From assembly GCA_023663915.1 (NCBI GenBank), contig JAMPGN010000101.1:1-14295 (forward strand): DNA of 14,295 nt, given 5' to 3'. The notes beneath the pieces are model-generated. The model had not been told where the DNA came from. It was given only the letters and a program-made list of their open reading frames with translations, and searched no databases. Shown piece after piece: positions 1 through 8,232 of this stretch. Each line of letters starts with the position of its first letter. The stretch's first letter is position 1. Position numbers and translations under genes: made by a program. This DNA comes from Eubacterium sp. (GTDB taxonomy: Bacteria > Bacillota_A > Clostridia > Lachnospirales > Lachnospiraceae).

Positions 1-98
1 CGAATCGCGCATGGATGCGCGTTGAGGGCGGTTGCGTCCGATATCATAGCTTACATCGGAATGCTTAGAAAATCCATTCGACGAAACCCGACACAAGA
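1..98. other. Intergenic region at window edge with two small inverted repeats
   Basis: No gene is recognised here. CGCGCAT (6-12) and ATGCGCG (15-21) form a 7-bp palindrome with a 2-nt centre. TCCGAT (37-42) and ATCGGA (55-60) are a 6-bp inverted repeat 12 nt apart. Neither is followed by a T-run, so they are not convincing terminators. The upstream gene, if any, lies outside the window. Confidence 0.35.
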
Positions 99-190
99 GA
101 ACTTTTTGTGCCATCTGCCCTCACAACGTATACAATAGAACTTTTTATACCATCTGCCTTCACAACCTATACGGTAGAGCTTTTGACACC
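99..190. repeat. 39-bp tandem repeat, two units plus a decayed third
   Basis: Unit 1 (99-137) and unit 2 (138-176) are adjacent and match at 33 of 39 positions. Both begin GAACTTTTT and share CCATCTGCC and TCACAAC blocks. A third, degenerate start (177-190, GAGCTTTTGACACC) follows directly. The unit length is 13 codons, so on the minus strand it reads as a 13-residue repeat with the core CEGRW-x-KKF. That minus-strand frame has only a GTG start, no visible Shine-Dalgarno and overlaps a promoter, so I treat this as an intergenic repeat rather than a gene. The decayed third unit supplies the -35 box of the next promoter. Confidence 0.75.
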
Positions 191-211
191 CCTCCATATA
201 GCAAATATAAT
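183..211 (+). promoter_or_regulatory. Perfect SigA promoter for the nucleoid-associated protein gene
   Basis: TTGACA (183-188) and TATAAT (206-211) are separated by exactly 17 nt, matching the housekeeping consensus at all 12 positions. Transcription would start near 218, giving a leader of about 60 nt before the ATG at 278. No operator-like palindrome overlaps it, so strong constitutive expression is the simplest reading. Confidence 0.85.
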
Positions 212-277
212 ATAGAAATAGAGCATGGAAAAAGAAAAATATGATATAGAAACAAGAAAACAGGAGAAGCACACACG

Positions 278-1303
278 ATGAACAAAGAAGATATCAGGAT
301 CAAAAATGTGATCGTACATATTCTGGATTCGACGATCGGTATGCCGGTATTGTCGGATACGGAATTGGAGTATGGCTCAGAGATCGCGGAATTTCTCAAA
401 GAACATATCGCCAAGATCAGCTCCGGCGACGATGCCAAGGAGTGCAGATTTTACAAGGATGAGTCGGAAGTCTATCAGATGCTCAATTCCTATGCCGATG
501 AAGATTTCGTGGCGGTGAGCAAGGATATTGCGACGATGCTGTACGAGATCATGAGCAGCAACATCGACATTCCGCCGGCTGACCTTATGGTCGTGCGCTT
601 TCGGGAGGGCGAGGAGGAATATCTGGCACTTTTGAAAATGAATTACAAATCACTCTACACGCACAGGACGATGCCGCTTGAGGACGGCGAGGGTAACAGC
701 AATGAGATCATCCGGCATAAATCGATCCTGCCGTCGGAGAGCCAGCGCTTGACGGAGGCGGCGATCATCCGGCTGAGCGATCTTGCCGTGTGGGTGATTG
801 AGAAGAAATACGAGGTGAACGGAGAGAAGACCAACTATTTCTCTTTTCTTTTCTTAAAATGCAGTTCGCACCTGTCGCACAAGTCCAAACTTTCCATCGT
901 GAGCAAGGCGGTGGAGAGCATACAGAAGGAAGGATATGACGAGACGGAGCGCTTCGAGAAACAGATGCGCGCCAAGAGCATTATCCAGGAGGAGATCGCG
1001 GAGAAGGGCGGTTTCGTGGTGGAGGAGCTGGCGGAGAAGATATTCGACGAACAGCCGGAATTAAAAGTGGCTTTTCAGGATAAGATGGAAAAGTACGATA
1101 TGGTTAAGGAAGAGATACAGCCGCAGAGCGAGAACACCGTGCGTAAGTATCAGAACCAGCATCTGTATACCGACACGGGGATCGAGATCAAGATACCGAT
1201 GGAGCAGTACAAGAATCCGAAAAGCGTGGAATTTATCACGAATCCGGACGGGACAATCTCGGTACTGATTAAGAATATTGAGCATCTGGAAGCACGAATC
1301 TGA
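278..1303 (+). CDS. 37-kDa nucleoid-associated protein (NdpA/YejK family)
   Basis: This 341-aa protein resembles the 37-kDa nucleoid-associated family (PF04245, E. coli YejK/NdpA) in length and in its opening, with IKNVIVHILD at residues 8-17 followed by an acidic SDTELE stretch. Family members are abundant cytoplasmic proteins associated with the nucleoid; their exact role in Bacillota is unclear. The middle is charged and helical (residues about 185-275), and a C-terminal segment (about 295-335) contains YTDTGIEIKIP and ISVLIKNIEHLE, consistent with a beta-rich end. There is no signal peptide or membrane segment. The ATG at 278 follows AGGAG (262-266) with an 11-nt gap. A perfect SigA promoter lies upstream. 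The Mbeg1-like gene follows after 69 nt without a terminator, so they may be co-transcribed. Confidence 0.82.
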   Translation: MNKEDIRIKNVIVHILDSTIGMPVLSDTELEYGSEIAEFLKEHIAKISSGDDAKECRFYKDESEVYQMLNSYADEDFVAVSKDIATMLYEIMSSNIDIPPADLMVVRFREGEEEYLALLKMNYKSLYTHRTMPLEDGEGNSNEIIRHKSILPSESQRLTEAAIIRLSDLAVWVIEKKYEVNGEKTNYFSFLFLKCSSHLSHKSKLSIVSKAVESIQKEGYDETERFEKQMRAKSIIQEEIAEKGGFVVEELAEKIFDEQPELKVAFQDKMEKYDMVKEEIQPQSENTVRKYQNQHLYTDTGIEIKIPMEQYKNPKSVEFITNPDGTISVLIKNIEHLEARI

Positions 1304-1372
1304 TAAACGGCATGGATAAGTCGGCGGTTTTTCTGGCAATCTGTGAATGTAAGAAAGGAGCATAGATGCAGG

Positions 1373-2536
1373 ATGGGGACGATTCTGGATTATCTGAAAG
1401 AATACGGGGATTATACGCTTGAGGAAAAGGCTTTTACCGAGGTGGACAGTCTGGCTCTCAGTCAGTTTTCCTATCTGAAATTCGATGATCTTGCACCGAC
1501 AGTCGGTGAGGAGCGGCCGATGGTGAGCCTCCAGGAACTTTTGGAACATCAGGATTATGACCGATTGTACGCTGACGAGCGTTACCGGGAGGACAATACG
1601 GCGCTTTTTCTTGGACTCTACCATAGCCGGCGGTTTCATGATATAACGGTTGGAAATTATGTAAACCGAATCGATTTGGAGGCAGAGACACAGTTTTCGG
1701 CGGTGACGTTTTGTCTGCCGGACGGGGTGTTCTATGTGGCATATCGGGGGACGGACGAGACGATTGTAGGTTGGAAGGAAGACCTAAACCTTGCTTTTTC
1801 CGAGCCGGTTCCCGGTCAGCGCATGAGCGTGGAATACTTAAACCGGGTGGCGGAAGATATCACGGGTGATTTCTACGTCGGAGGGCACTCGAAGGGTGGC
1901 AATCTGGCAACCTATGCCTGTATGAACTGTCAACCGGAAGTCCGCCGCCGTGTGGCGGCGATCTACGACCACGACGGACCGGGATTTCGGCCGGAGGTGC
2001 GGGCGCAGGGTTTCTACGGTGAAATCGCGGACAGGATTCATAAGACGATACCGCACTCGTCCCTTGTGGGAATGATGCTTTATTCCGAGGGTGCGTACCG
2101 TGTGGTAGAGAGTAAGACGATCGGAGTGGCACAGCATAATCCCTACACATGGCTCGTTAAGGAAGACCAGTTCCGGATCGTGAACGAACTTTATGCAGGG
2201 CGCAAATTTCTGGATGAGGCATTAAACCAATGGATATTGTCGCTTACGCAGGAGCAGATGCATCTTTTCGTGGATACGCTGTATGAAGTCATTCTGGCAT
2301 CCGAGACGGATAATCTGATCGATTTTACGACAAACTGGTTTCAGAGCATACAAAAGATCGGCGCGGCATTAAAGGAGATCGATCCGCAGACGCGCAAGGC
2401 AATCCTCCAGATCATGCGTTCACTTTTTGACATTTTCTCGCTCCATATGAAAGAGCGGGTCAAGAGCAGGAACGAACTGCAGAAAGAAAAGTTCGAGCAG
2501 GGCATTATGCAGTTGGAACAGATGTTTACGAAGTAG
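1373..2536 (+). CDS. Mbeg1-like (DUF2974) alpha/beta hydrolase, predicted lipase/esterase
   Basis: This 387-aa protein matches the Mbeg1-like/DUF2974 family, starting MGTILDYLKEYGDYT. The lipase nucleophile elbow GHSKGG (residues 171-176, Ser173) is clear. YRGTD (124-128) matches a lipase oxyanion-side motif, HDGPGF holds a candidate Asp (201), and GVAQHNP holds a candidate catalytic His (255). These suggest a serine hydrolase triad; the substrate is unknown. The C-terminus is charged and helical. There is no signal peptide, so it is probably cytoplasmic. I chose ATG 1373 because translation from it gives the family-type N-terminus. A GTG at 1343 is in frame but lacks a ribosome site. The Shine-Dalgarno AAAGGAG (1354-1360) is 12 nt away and better spaced for an out-of-frame ATG at 1366. 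The 3' end overlaps the convergent gene by 11 bp. Confidence 0.8.
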   Translation: MGTILDYLKEYGDYTLEEKAFTEVDSLALSQFSYLKFDDLAPTVGEERPMVSLQELLEHQDYDRLYADERYREDNTALFLGLYHSRRFHDITVGNYVNRIDLEAETQFSAVTFCLPDGVFYVAYRGTDETIVGWKEDLNLAFSEPVPGQRMSVEYLNRVAEDITGDFYVGGHSKGGNLATYACMNCQPEVRRRVAAIYDHDGPGFRPEVRAQGFYGEIADRIHKTIPHSSLVGMMLYSEGAYRVVESKTIGVAQHNPYTWLVKEDQFRIVNELYAGRKFLDEALNQWILSLTQEQMHLFVDTLYEVILASETDNLIDFTTNWFQSIQKIGAALKEIDPQTRKAILQIMRSLFDIFSLHMKERVKSRNELQKEKFEQGIMQLEQMFTK

Positions 2537-3170
2537 GGCGCATGTCGATAAAGTAGGTGAACAGACGCTCGCCGCCTTCGTCCATGATGCGTTCGGGATG
2601 CCACTGCACGGCGATGACGGGAAGGTTTACGTGTAGAATGCCCTCGATTATGTTGTCTCCTGCGCGGCACACGGGAACAAGGTTTCGTCCAAGACGGTCG
2701 ATTGCCTGATGGTGCGCGGAGTTGACCATCGTTCCAGTGCCGTACAACTGATAAAAGAAGTCCGTGCGGTCTGTGCCGCTGTGGTAGACGTAGTGGCGTT
2801 TGTCCTGCCCTTCCCACATATGCGTGGCGGCGGTGTCGATATGCTGCATGATCGTGCCGCCAAGCTGTATGTTGATCAACTGCAGCCCTTTGCAGATGCC
2901 GAGCACGGGCTTTTTTTGTGCCGTAAATTCGGAAAAAGCCTGTATCTGCAGGATATCCAGTTCCGTGTCGATCTTGCGGGAGCCATTGTTAAACTGTCCG
3001 AAGAAGGCGGGGGTGATGTCGCCGCCGCCGGGCAGGATCAGATGGGTTGCGCACTTGGTTTCCCCAATGTTTAATGTGGTGAGAAAGGGAATGCTCAGCC
3101 TGCGCAGCGCATTTTCATAATTGACCGTGTCTTTGGCGCGTCCGACGATAGCGATCAAACAAGATGTCAT
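2526..3170 (-). CDS. Gamma-glutamyl-gamma-aminobutyrate hydrolase-like class I glutamine amidotransferase (peptidase C26)
   Basis: This 214-aa protein has the class I glutamine amidotransferase fold signature of the C26/PuuD family. It has PGGGDITP (residues 47-54), the nucleophile elbow GICKG with Cys93, and the His-Glu pair in QWHPER (His191, Glu193), so the catalytic triad is complete. Family members hydrolyse gamma-glutamyl amides such as gamma-Glu-GABA in the cytosol. No putrescine genes are nearby, so the actual substrate is open. At 214 aa it is slightly shorter than E. coli PuuD (about 254 aa). The ATG at 3170 is preceded by GAGG (3179-3182 on the complement) with an 8-nt gap. It converges with the Mbeg1-like gene and shares 11 bp with its end. 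Confidence 0.87.
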   Translation of the reverse strand: MTSCLIAIVGRAKDTVNYENALRRLSIPFLTTLNIGETKCATHLILPGGGDITPAFFGQFNNGSRKIDTELDILQIQAFSEFTAQKKPVLGICKGLQLINIQLGGTIMQHIDTAATHMWEGQDKRHYVYHSGTDRTDFFYQLYGTGTMVNSAHHQAIDRLGRNLVPVCRAGDNIIEGILHVNLPVIAVQWHPERIMDEGGERLFTYFIDMRPTS

Positions 3171-3202
3171 AGTGGTTTCCTCGCGGCGGATAGGATTACT
3201 AT

Positions 3203-3231
3203 ATTGTATGTGGCGGATGGGAAAATGCCAG
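3203..3231 (-). promoter_or_regulatory. Likely promoter of the amidotransferase gene
   Basis: On the minus strand CTGGCA (3226-3231; 4 of 6 consensus positions) and TACAAT (3203-3208; 5 of 6) are 17 nt apart. The start site would fall near 3197, about 27 nt before the ATG, leaving room for the GAGG ribosome site. Confidence 0.55.
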
Positions 3232-3321
3232 CGGACAAAACGTATGCCGAGAATATTTGTGAAATAGTCGGTATTTTTGGAAAATGACAGGTAAATTTTG
3301 TGTAAATATAGAAAATTTAGG

Positions 3322-3350
3322 TTGCTTTATCGGTGGCAATCCAATATAAT
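3322..3350 (+). promoter_or_regulatory. Likely promoter of the arabinan-degradation genes
   Basis: A perfect -10 TATAAT (3345-3350) lies 17 nt after a weak -35 TTGCTT (3322-3327; 3 of 6). A weak -35 with a perfect -10 is typical of an activated or controlled promoter. The leader to the GH43 start is about 124 nt. Confidence 0.55.
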
Positions 3351-3480
3351 TTAGCTATGCGTAAAATATTTTAAATAAATTAGTGCAACAATCGAGTTGC
3401 TTTCGACTGTGAGATTCAATTCATGAACTTGAAATAAGCATAGAAATTTTTTAAACATAACAAGATGGGGGCGTGGTAAA

Positions 3481-4431
3481 ATGAGCGAAACAAAAGAAAC
3501 AATCTACAATAAGCCGTGGATCTTGCAGAGGGCTGACCCTTATGTATATAGGCATACGGACGGAAACTATTATTTTACGGCTTCGGTGCCGGCATATGAC
3601 GGTATTGTGCTTCGCAGGTCCAAGACGCTTGTCGGGCTTGCCGATGCGGAGGAAACCGAAGTCTGGCATAAACATGAATCCGGCATTATGAGCTGTCATA
3701 TCTGGGCGCCGGAACTGCATTATATAAACGGCGCATGGTACCTTTACTATTCGGGCGGCGACAAAGATGATATCTGGGAGATCAGACCCTATGTGTTAGA
3801 GTGTAAGGACGAAGACCCGATCACCGGGACATGGGTGGAGAAAGGCAAGATGAGATGCGCGCCGGACGACATGTTTTCCTTTCGGGCATTCTCGTTGGAT
3901 GCCACCGTGTTTGAGAGCAAGGGGAAATGGTATTATATCTGGGCGGAGAAGGTTGGTGTCGGCAAACAGATGTCCAACCTATACATTGGTGAAATGGAAA
4001 CGCCTTACCAGTTAAAGACGGCGCAGGTCCTTCTGACGACGCCCGACTATGACTGGGAGCGCGTGGGGTTCTGGGTTGACGAAGGACCGGCTGTCTTAAA
4101 GAGGGACGGCAAGCTCTTTCTGACTTATTCTGCGTCAGAGACGGGTGTTGCGTATTGTCTGGGAATGCTGACAGCGGATGAGGATTCTGATTTGTTAGAC
4201 CCCTTGTCATGGCACAAAGAGAGATATCCCGTGCTTAAGTCGGACGCGTCCATAGGAATCTACGGTCCGGGGCATAATAGTTTTACGGTGGACGAAGAGG
4301 GGAATGACATTCTGGTTTACCATGCGAGAACCGAGTCGGAAATCGTGGGTAATCCGCTCTACAATCCAAACCGCCATGCAATGCTGATGAAGTTCGGCTT
4401 TAAGGACGGCAAACCGGATTTCCATTTTTAG
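3481..4431 (+). CDS. Glycoside hydrolase family 43, probable exo-alpha-L-arabinofuranosidase
   Basis: This 316-aa single-domain enzyme has the five-bladed beta-propeller GH43 pattern. It has [12 protein letters not shown] at the N-terminus (Asp19, catalytic base), HIWAPELH (73-80), SLDATVF (Asp140, pKa-modulating Asp) and VDEGPAV (Glu201, general acid). YGPGHNSF (261-268) carries the His expected in the active site. The opening resembles enzymes of the exo-1,5-alpha-L-arabinofuranosidase type (I recall GH43 subfamily 26); the subfamily call is inference. It lacks a signal peptide and carbohydrate-binding module, so it should trim imported oligosaccharides in the cytosol. The GGGGG-rich ribosome site before ATG 3481 is imperfect. 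The GH51 arabinofuranosidase follows after 89 nt, probably on the same transcript. Confidence 0.9.
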   Translation: MSETKETIYNKPWILQRADPYVYRHTDGNYYFTASVPAYDGIVLRRSKTLVGLADAEETEVWHKHESGIMSCHIWAPELHYINGAWYLYYSGGDKDDIWEIRPYVLECKDEDPITGTWVEKGKMRCAPDDMFSFRAFSLDATVFESKGKWYYIWAEKVGVGKQMSNLYIGEMETPYQLKTAQVLLTTPDYDWERVGFWVDEGPAVLKRDGKLFLTYSASETGVAYCLGMLTADEDSDLLDPLSWHKERYPVLKSDASIGIYGPGHNSFTVDEEGNDILVYHARTESEIVGNPLYNPNRHAMLMKFGFKDGKPDFHF

Positions 4432-4435
4432 GGAA

Positions 4436-4484
4436 GATAGGCAGACGCGCGGGCGGCAGCGGATGGCAATGCGCAGAACCTATC
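4436..4484 (+). other. Possible intercistronic RNA hairpin between GH43 and GH51
   Basis: GATAGG (4436-4441) pairs with CCTATC (4479-4484), and GCGC (4447-4450) can pair with GCGC (4471-4474) inside. There is no T-run, so it is not an intrinsic terminator. It could be an mRNA-stability or processing element between the two glycosidase genes, or chance. Confidence 0.3.
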
Positions 4485-4520
4485 ATAAGCAATGAATGTA
4501 TAGAAGGAGATAGAGACATT

Positions 4521-6038
4521 ATGGCAAAACTGTATATCAATGAGAGAAACAAAAAAGGACACATCAATGCGGAAATTTATGGGCATTTTGCCGAGCATCT
4601 TGGCAGATGCATTTACGAGGGATTATATGTGGGAGAGGACTCTGAGATTCCCAATGTGAACGGTATGCGCAAGGACGTGGTGGATGCGCTTAAGGAGATG
4701 AAGATTCCGGTATTGCGCTGGCCGGGCGGATGCTTCGCGGACGAGTACCATTGGAAGGACGGCATCGGGCCGAAAGAAGGCAGAAAGAAAATGATCAACA
4801 CGCACTGGGGCGGCGTGGTGGAAGATAACAGCTTCGGAACGCACGAGTTTTTTGAATTGTGCGAGCAGTTAGGATGTAAGACCTATCTCAACGGCAATGT
4901 AGGCAGCGGTACGGTCCAGGAGATGAGCGAGTGGGTGGAGTATATCACTTTTAACGGAGTATCGCCCATGGCTGACTTACGTAAGAAGAACGGACACGAG
5001 GAACCTTGGAAGATCGATTATTTTGGCGTTGGCAACGAGAACTGGGGATGCGGCGGAAATATGACGCCGGAGTACTATGGAAATCTGTATAGGAGATATC
5101 AGACCTATATCAGGCATTATGACCATGCCGCACCGATTCAGAAGATCTGCGGCGGAGCAAATTCGTCGGATTATTTCTGGACGGAAGGCGTGTTAAAAAC
5201 CTGTTTCGCCAAGCCGCAGCCCGGTGAAGGATTCGGCAAGAAGGGGCTTATGGACGGCTTATCCCTGCATTATTATGTGCATCCGGAAGGACCGTTGGAG
5301 AAGGGCAGCGCGACCAACTTTGATGACAAAGTATGGTATAAGACGATGGCGAAGGCGGCATACATGGAAGAGCTGGTTGACCGCCACGGAGCGATCATGG
5401 ATCAGTACGATCCGGACAAGACGATCGGCATGGTTGTGGACGAATGGGGCTGCTGGTTTGATGTGGAGCCGGGAACGAATCCGGGATTTTTATACCAGCA
5501 GAACACGATGCGGGATGCATTGGCTGCCGGGCTGACCTTGAATATTTTCAACAAACACTGCGACCGTGTGAAGATGGCTTGTATCGCGCAGATGGTCAAC
5601 GTATTGCAGGCGGTGATTTTAACCGAAGGGCCGAAGATGATCCTCACGCCCACCTACCATGTATTCCATATGTACAAGCATCACCAGGATTCGGAGCTGG
5701 TGGACAGCTGCATCGAAGGCAACAAGACCATCGGCGTGGAAGAAAAGTACCAGGTGCCGTTTTTGAGTGAATCCGTATCGGTGGACGGCGAGGGATATAT
5801 CAATGTGACTCTGAGCAACCTGTCAGTGACGGAAGATGCTCCGGTGGAGATTGCCTTCGCGCAGTTACAGCCGTCGCAGGTTGAGGCGGCCATCTTACAG
5901 GAAGAAATGCACGCGTACAATACGTTTGAGGAACCCGAAAAAGTCAAAGAGAAAGCGTTTGCCGCTTATGAGATCAAGGATGGCAGAATCTGTTTTACGT
6001 CGCCGGCGTGCAGCGTGATCAGTTTCCGCATCAAATAA
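4521..6038 (+). CDS. abfA: GH51 alpha-N-arabinofuranosidase
   Basis: This 505-aa protein is a full-length GH51 retaining arabinofuranosidase; the family is usually about 500 aa. It removes terminal L-arabinofuranosyl groups from arabinan, arabinoxylan or their oligosaccharides. [19 protein letters not shown] (residues 66-84) is highly characteristic. The acid/base Glu173 sits in [11 protein letters not shown], and the nucleophile Glu308 in [10 protein letters not shown]. The TIM-barrel part spans about 15-370 and a C-terminal beta domain about 395-505 (ending SVISFRIK). There is no signal peptide, so it acts in the cytosol, normally as a hexamer in this family. ATG 4521 follows AAGGAGA (4504-4510) with a 10-nt gap. 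It follows GH43, fitting sequential breakdown of imported arabino-oligosaccharides. Confidence 0.95.
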   Translation: MAKLYINERNKKGHINAEIYGHFAEHLGRCIYEGLYVGEDSEIPNVNGMRKDVVDALKEMKIPVLRWPGGCFADEYHWKDGIGPKEGRKKMINTHWGGVVEDNSFGTHEFFELCEQLGCKTYLNGNVGSGTVQEMSEWVEYITFNGVSPMADLRKKNGHEEPWKIDYFGVGNENWGCGGNMTPEYYGNLYRRYQTYIRHYDHAAPIQKICGGANSSDYFWTEGVLKTCFAKPQPGEGFGKKGLMDGLSLHYYVHPEGPLEKGSATNFDDKVWYKTMAKAAYMEELVDRHGAIMDQYDPDKTIGMVVDEWGCWFDVEPGTNPGFLYQQNTMRDALAAGLTLNIFNKHCDRVKMACIAQMVNVLQAVILTEGPKMILTPTYHVFHMYKHHQDSELVDSCIEGNKTIGVEEKYQVPFLSESVSVDGEGYINVTLSNLSVTEDAPVEIAFAQLQPSQVEAAILQEEMHAYNTFEEPEKVKEKAFAAYEIKDGRICFTSPACSVISFRIK

Positions 6039-6071
6039 TAAATTTAAGAAAGAAAGGTGTGTGCACAAGGC

Positions 6072-6350
6072 ATGGAGAGCGAAACGAAGCGTATCTGCCG
6101 TAAGTGCCTGACGAGGGACATGGATCAGAATGCGTATTTTGAGAACCTGCACACGTATATAGCCAATCTGGATGAAGAACTGAAAGTTGAGAAGCCGCTT
6201 TATGAAGAGCGGCTTTCTCTGTGCAAAGAATGTGATCTTCTGGTAGACGGCATGTGCAGGGCGTGTGGATGTTACGTTGAGTTACGTGCAATTATGCGCA
6301 AAAATAGTTGTCCTTACGATAAGTGGGTGCGTGTTAATATTTTACAATAA
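6072..6350 (+). CDS. Small Cys-rich protein, DUF6171 family
   Basis: This 92-aa protein (from ATG 6072) has eight cysteines: CRKC (9-12), CKEC (51-54), CRACGC (62-67) and Cys80. The paired CxxC spacing suggests one or two structural metal sites, probably zinc, in a small cytoplasmic protein. The overall pattern (RICRKCL, AYFENLHTYIANLDEE, CDLLVDGMCRACGCYVELR) matches what I recall as DUF6171, a family of unknown function. A GTG at 6057 extends it by five residues, but AAAGG (6053-6057) then overlaps that start, so ATG 6072 is preferred. The gene starts only 33 nt after the GH51 stop and lies before the transporter promoter, so it is probably the last gene of the glycosidase transcript. Its role there is unknown. 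Confidence 0.8.
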   Translation: MESETKRICRKCLTRDMDQNAYFENLHTYIANLDEELKVEKPLYEERLSLCKECDLLVDGMCRACGCYVELRAIMRKNSCPYDKWVRVNILQ

Positions 6351-6375
6351 TCTAAATTATTTAGATGAATCTAAA
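6351..6375. promoter_or_regulatory. Overlapping TCTAAAT/ATTTAGA palindromes upstream of the transporter promoter
   Basis: TCTAAAT-T-ATTTAGA (6351-6365) is a perfect 7-bp-arm palindrome. It overlaps TTTAGAT-GA-ATCTAAA (6360-6375), a second perfect palindrome, and TCTAAAA recurs at 6380-6386. The array begins at the base after the DUF6171 stop codon and lies about 38-62 bp upstream of the -35 box. It has no GC-rich stem, so it is a poor terminator and a better candidate for a regulator binding site. Confidence 0.45.
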
Positions 6376-6412
6376 AAAGTCTAAAATTATATAAAATGTT
6401 TCAAAAAGGGTA

Positions 6413-6441
6413 TTGACGTTTGGGGGGGGGTATTGTACAAT
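6413..6441 (+). promoter_or_regulatory. Promoter of the sugar ABC transporter with a G9 tract in the spacer
   Basis: TTGACG (6413-6418; 5 of 6) and TACAAT (6436-6441; 5 of 6) are 17 nt apart. The spacer contains nine consecutive G residues (6422-6430). Transcription would start near 6448, giving a leader of about 197 nt before the binding-protein gene. The homopolymer makes the -35 to -10 distance prone to slippage. Confidence 0.75.
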
Positions 6442-6473
6442 GTGAACATAAGACATCGGCTGGGAAGGAAAAA

Positions 6474-6557
6474 ATGTGCAAGTTGCTTAATTGTCCCGAT
6501 GAAAATGTCGGTGAAATTGCTCATTTTTTTCATAAAAATTGTAACTTTGTATATTGA
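6474..6557 (+). CDS. Possible 27-aa leader peptide upstream of the binding-protein gene
   Basis: Inside the transporter leader, ATG 6474 follows a good ribosome site (GGGAAGGA, 6462-6469) with a 4-nt gap and opens a 27-codon frame ending TGA at 6555-6557. The peptide begins MCKLLNCPDENVG and ends HKNCNFVY, with three cysteines; I do not recognise it. CATCGG (6454-6459) can pair with CCGATG (6496-6501), placing its ribosome site and start in the loop, while CCGA (6496-6499) can instead pair with TCGG (6508-6511). That arrangement could link leader translation to downstream expression, but it may also be chance. Confidence 0.3.
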   Translation: MCKLLNCPDENVGEIAHFFHKNCNFVY

Positions 6558-6644
6558 GCTAAATTAGTTTAATCATAAAGTTGTGATTTTGCTTATCCGG
6601 TGGATGTTGAAAATATTTTTCATCATATTAAAGGAGGAAAAGGA

Positions 6645-8102
6645 ATGAAAAAGAAAGTATTGGCTACTTTGTTAAGTGTCACTATGATCGCTTCAGTACT
6701 TGCAGGCTGTGGCGGCGGCAGTGACGCTCCGGCAGCAGACAGCGGCACAGCAGCTTCAGACGACGGTGCAGCAGATGACGGCGCAGCAGACGACGGTGCA
6801 GGCGAAGCTGCAGCAGATGAAGCGGCAGCAGAGGAAGAGATTCCTACAAGTACGTTCGGTGATCCCAATGGTACACATCTTGAGATGTGGACATTCGTTG
6901 AGATTCACGGACAGCATTATGGTAACATGGTTGAGAAGTGGAATGAAGAGAATCCCGACAGAACGATCGAGATCACATGTACCACATATCCTTATTCAGA
7001 CATGCATACTAAGTTACTTACATCCTTGACAGCAGGTACAGGCGCACCTGATATCTGTGACGTTGAGATCGGTCAGTTCCCGAACGTAGTTGAGGGTCTT
7101 GATACATGGCTTATGCCGTTGGATGATGCGGCAGCTCCGTACTTAGATACGATGGTTCCTGCCAGAATGGAAGTTTACTCTGGTTCTGACGGACATAACT
7201 ATGGTATTCCTTATCACGTAGGTGCATTCGTTATGTACTACAACATGGCTGTTCTCGAAGAGGCAGGCATCACACAGGAAGAAGTAGACGCAGTTGTTAC
7301 ATGGGATGACTATGCAGCGCTCGGCGAGAAATACTTGGCAGCAATCGGCAATCCGGAAGGCAAGTACTGGACATCGGTTGATACAGGCGGCGTTGACTGG
7401 CAGTGGATCGCGATGGCTGAGTACGGCGAAGACTGGACAGGCGGTTTTGAAGGACCGGCTAATGTACAGCTTGATTCCGTTAAGAAGATGCTGACCATGG
7501 AGCAGGAGTGGGTTAACAGCGGTCTTGCAGAAGTTTCTCCTGACGGACACGTTGACCTGGAAGCTGGTTTCCAGAACATCCTCGACCACAACATCGTATC
7601 CTTCCCGAAGGCTATGTGGTATATGAGCCGTTTCACCAACTATATGCCTGAAGAGAGCGGCAACTGGTATATCGCGAAATGTCCTGTATTCGAAGCAGGC
7701 CAGCCTTGTTCCGTAGGTGTAGGCGGTACAGGTACAGTTGTTCCTCAGCAGTCTGCTAACAAAGATTTAGCAGCAGAGTTCCTTTGCTGGGCTAAGATGT
7801 CCGCAGAAGGTGAGCAGTTGATCTGGGATAACCTTGGATTTGACGTATGTAATACAGCTCTTTGGAATGATGATGCATTCGCACATGATGACAGCAACCA
7901 GTACAATGCATTCTTCCGCAATTATCCTTATGATGTTCTTTACAGCATCAAAGACGATATCGGCAAGATTTATGCAGTTAGAATCAGCCCGACCATCAAC
8001 GAGCAGATGTGTAACGTAACATTGAATGACATTCTTGAGAATGGCATGGATGTTGACGAAGCTTTACAGGCGGCACAGGATGTAGTTGATCTGGAGCAGT
8101 AG
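6645..8102 (+). CDS. Sugar ABC transporter substrate-binding lipoprotein (CUT1 family)
   Basis: This 485-aa extracytoplasmic solute-binding protein (SBP_bac type, cluster B) is the ligand receptor of the adjacent CUT1 importer, presumably for arabino-oligosaccharides. A Lys-rich N-terminus, hydrophobic core and lipobox LAGC (19-22) predict lipid attachment at Cys22. A 40-residue Ala/Asp/Gly/Glu linker (about 26-66) with DDGAA repeats follows, then the binding domain beginning HLEMWTFVEIHG. Later segments such as GVGGTGTVVPQQSANKDLAAEFL are typical of the family. I chose ATG 6645 because AAAGGAGG (6630-6637) lies 7 nt upstream and the start gives a proper signal peptide; an in-frame GTG at 6600 does not. 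It has its own promoter and is followed by a terminator-like hairpin before the permeases. Confidence 0.92.
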   Translation: MKKKVLATLLSVTMIASVLAGCGGGSDAPAADSGTAASDDGAADDGAADDGAGEAAADEAAAEEEIPTSTFGDPNGTHLEMWTFVEIHGQHYGNMVEKWNEENPDRTIEITCTTYPYSDMHTKLLTSLTAGTGAPDICDVEIGQFPNVVEGLDTWLMPLDDAAAPYLDTMVPARMEVYSGSDGHNYGIPYHVGAFVMYYNMAVLEEAGITQEEVDAVVTWDDYAALGEKYLAAIGNPEGKYWTSVDTGGVDWQWIAMAEYGEDWTGGFEGPANVQLDSVKKMLTMEQEWVNSGLAEVSPDGHVDLEAGFQNILDHNIVSFPKAMWYMSRFTNYMPEESGNWYIAKCPVFEAGQPCSVGVGGTGTVVPQQSANKDLAAEFLCWAKMSAEGEQLIWDNLGFDVCNTALWNDDAFAHDDSNQYNAFFRNYPYDVLYSIKDDIGKIYAVRISPTINEQMCNVTLNDILENGMDVDEALQAAQDVVDLEQ

Positions 8103-8170
8103 GAAATTTCTTCTAAGATTAATGATCGTAGTTCCCGGCAGGAATTACGATGGAAGAATTATAATCACAT

Positions 8171-8200
8171 AGGGCAGCTCTAAACAAGCTGCCCTTTTTT
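8171..8200 (+). terminator. Terminator-like hairpin between binding protein and permeases
   Basis: AGGGCAGCT (8171-8179) pairs perfectly with AGCTGCCCT (8187-8195) across a 7-nt loop, and the 3' arm runs into six T residues (8195-8200). It lies 68 nt after the binding-protein stop and 32 nt before the first permease start, with no clear new promoter in between. Partial readthrough would give many more binding-protein than permease transcripts, as is common in such operons. Confidence 0.88.
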
Positions 8201-8232
8201 GTAAAAATGTATTGGGTAAGGAGTGTGTGCGT

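Larger units (their letters stand above)
3171..3480. other. Divergent intergenic region between the amidotransferase and the arabinan locus
   Basis: This 310-bp AT-rich gap separates two divergent genes and holds a likely promoter for each (3203-3231 minus, 3322-3350 plus). The + strand leader from about 3357 is about 124 nt. It contains short inverted repeats: GCAAC/GTTGC around 3385-3399 and TTCAA/TTGAA around 3415-3433. These could be regulator sites, since an arabinose-responsive locus is usually controlled, but I recognise no AraR or cre consensus. No small gene was convincing. Confidence 0.6.
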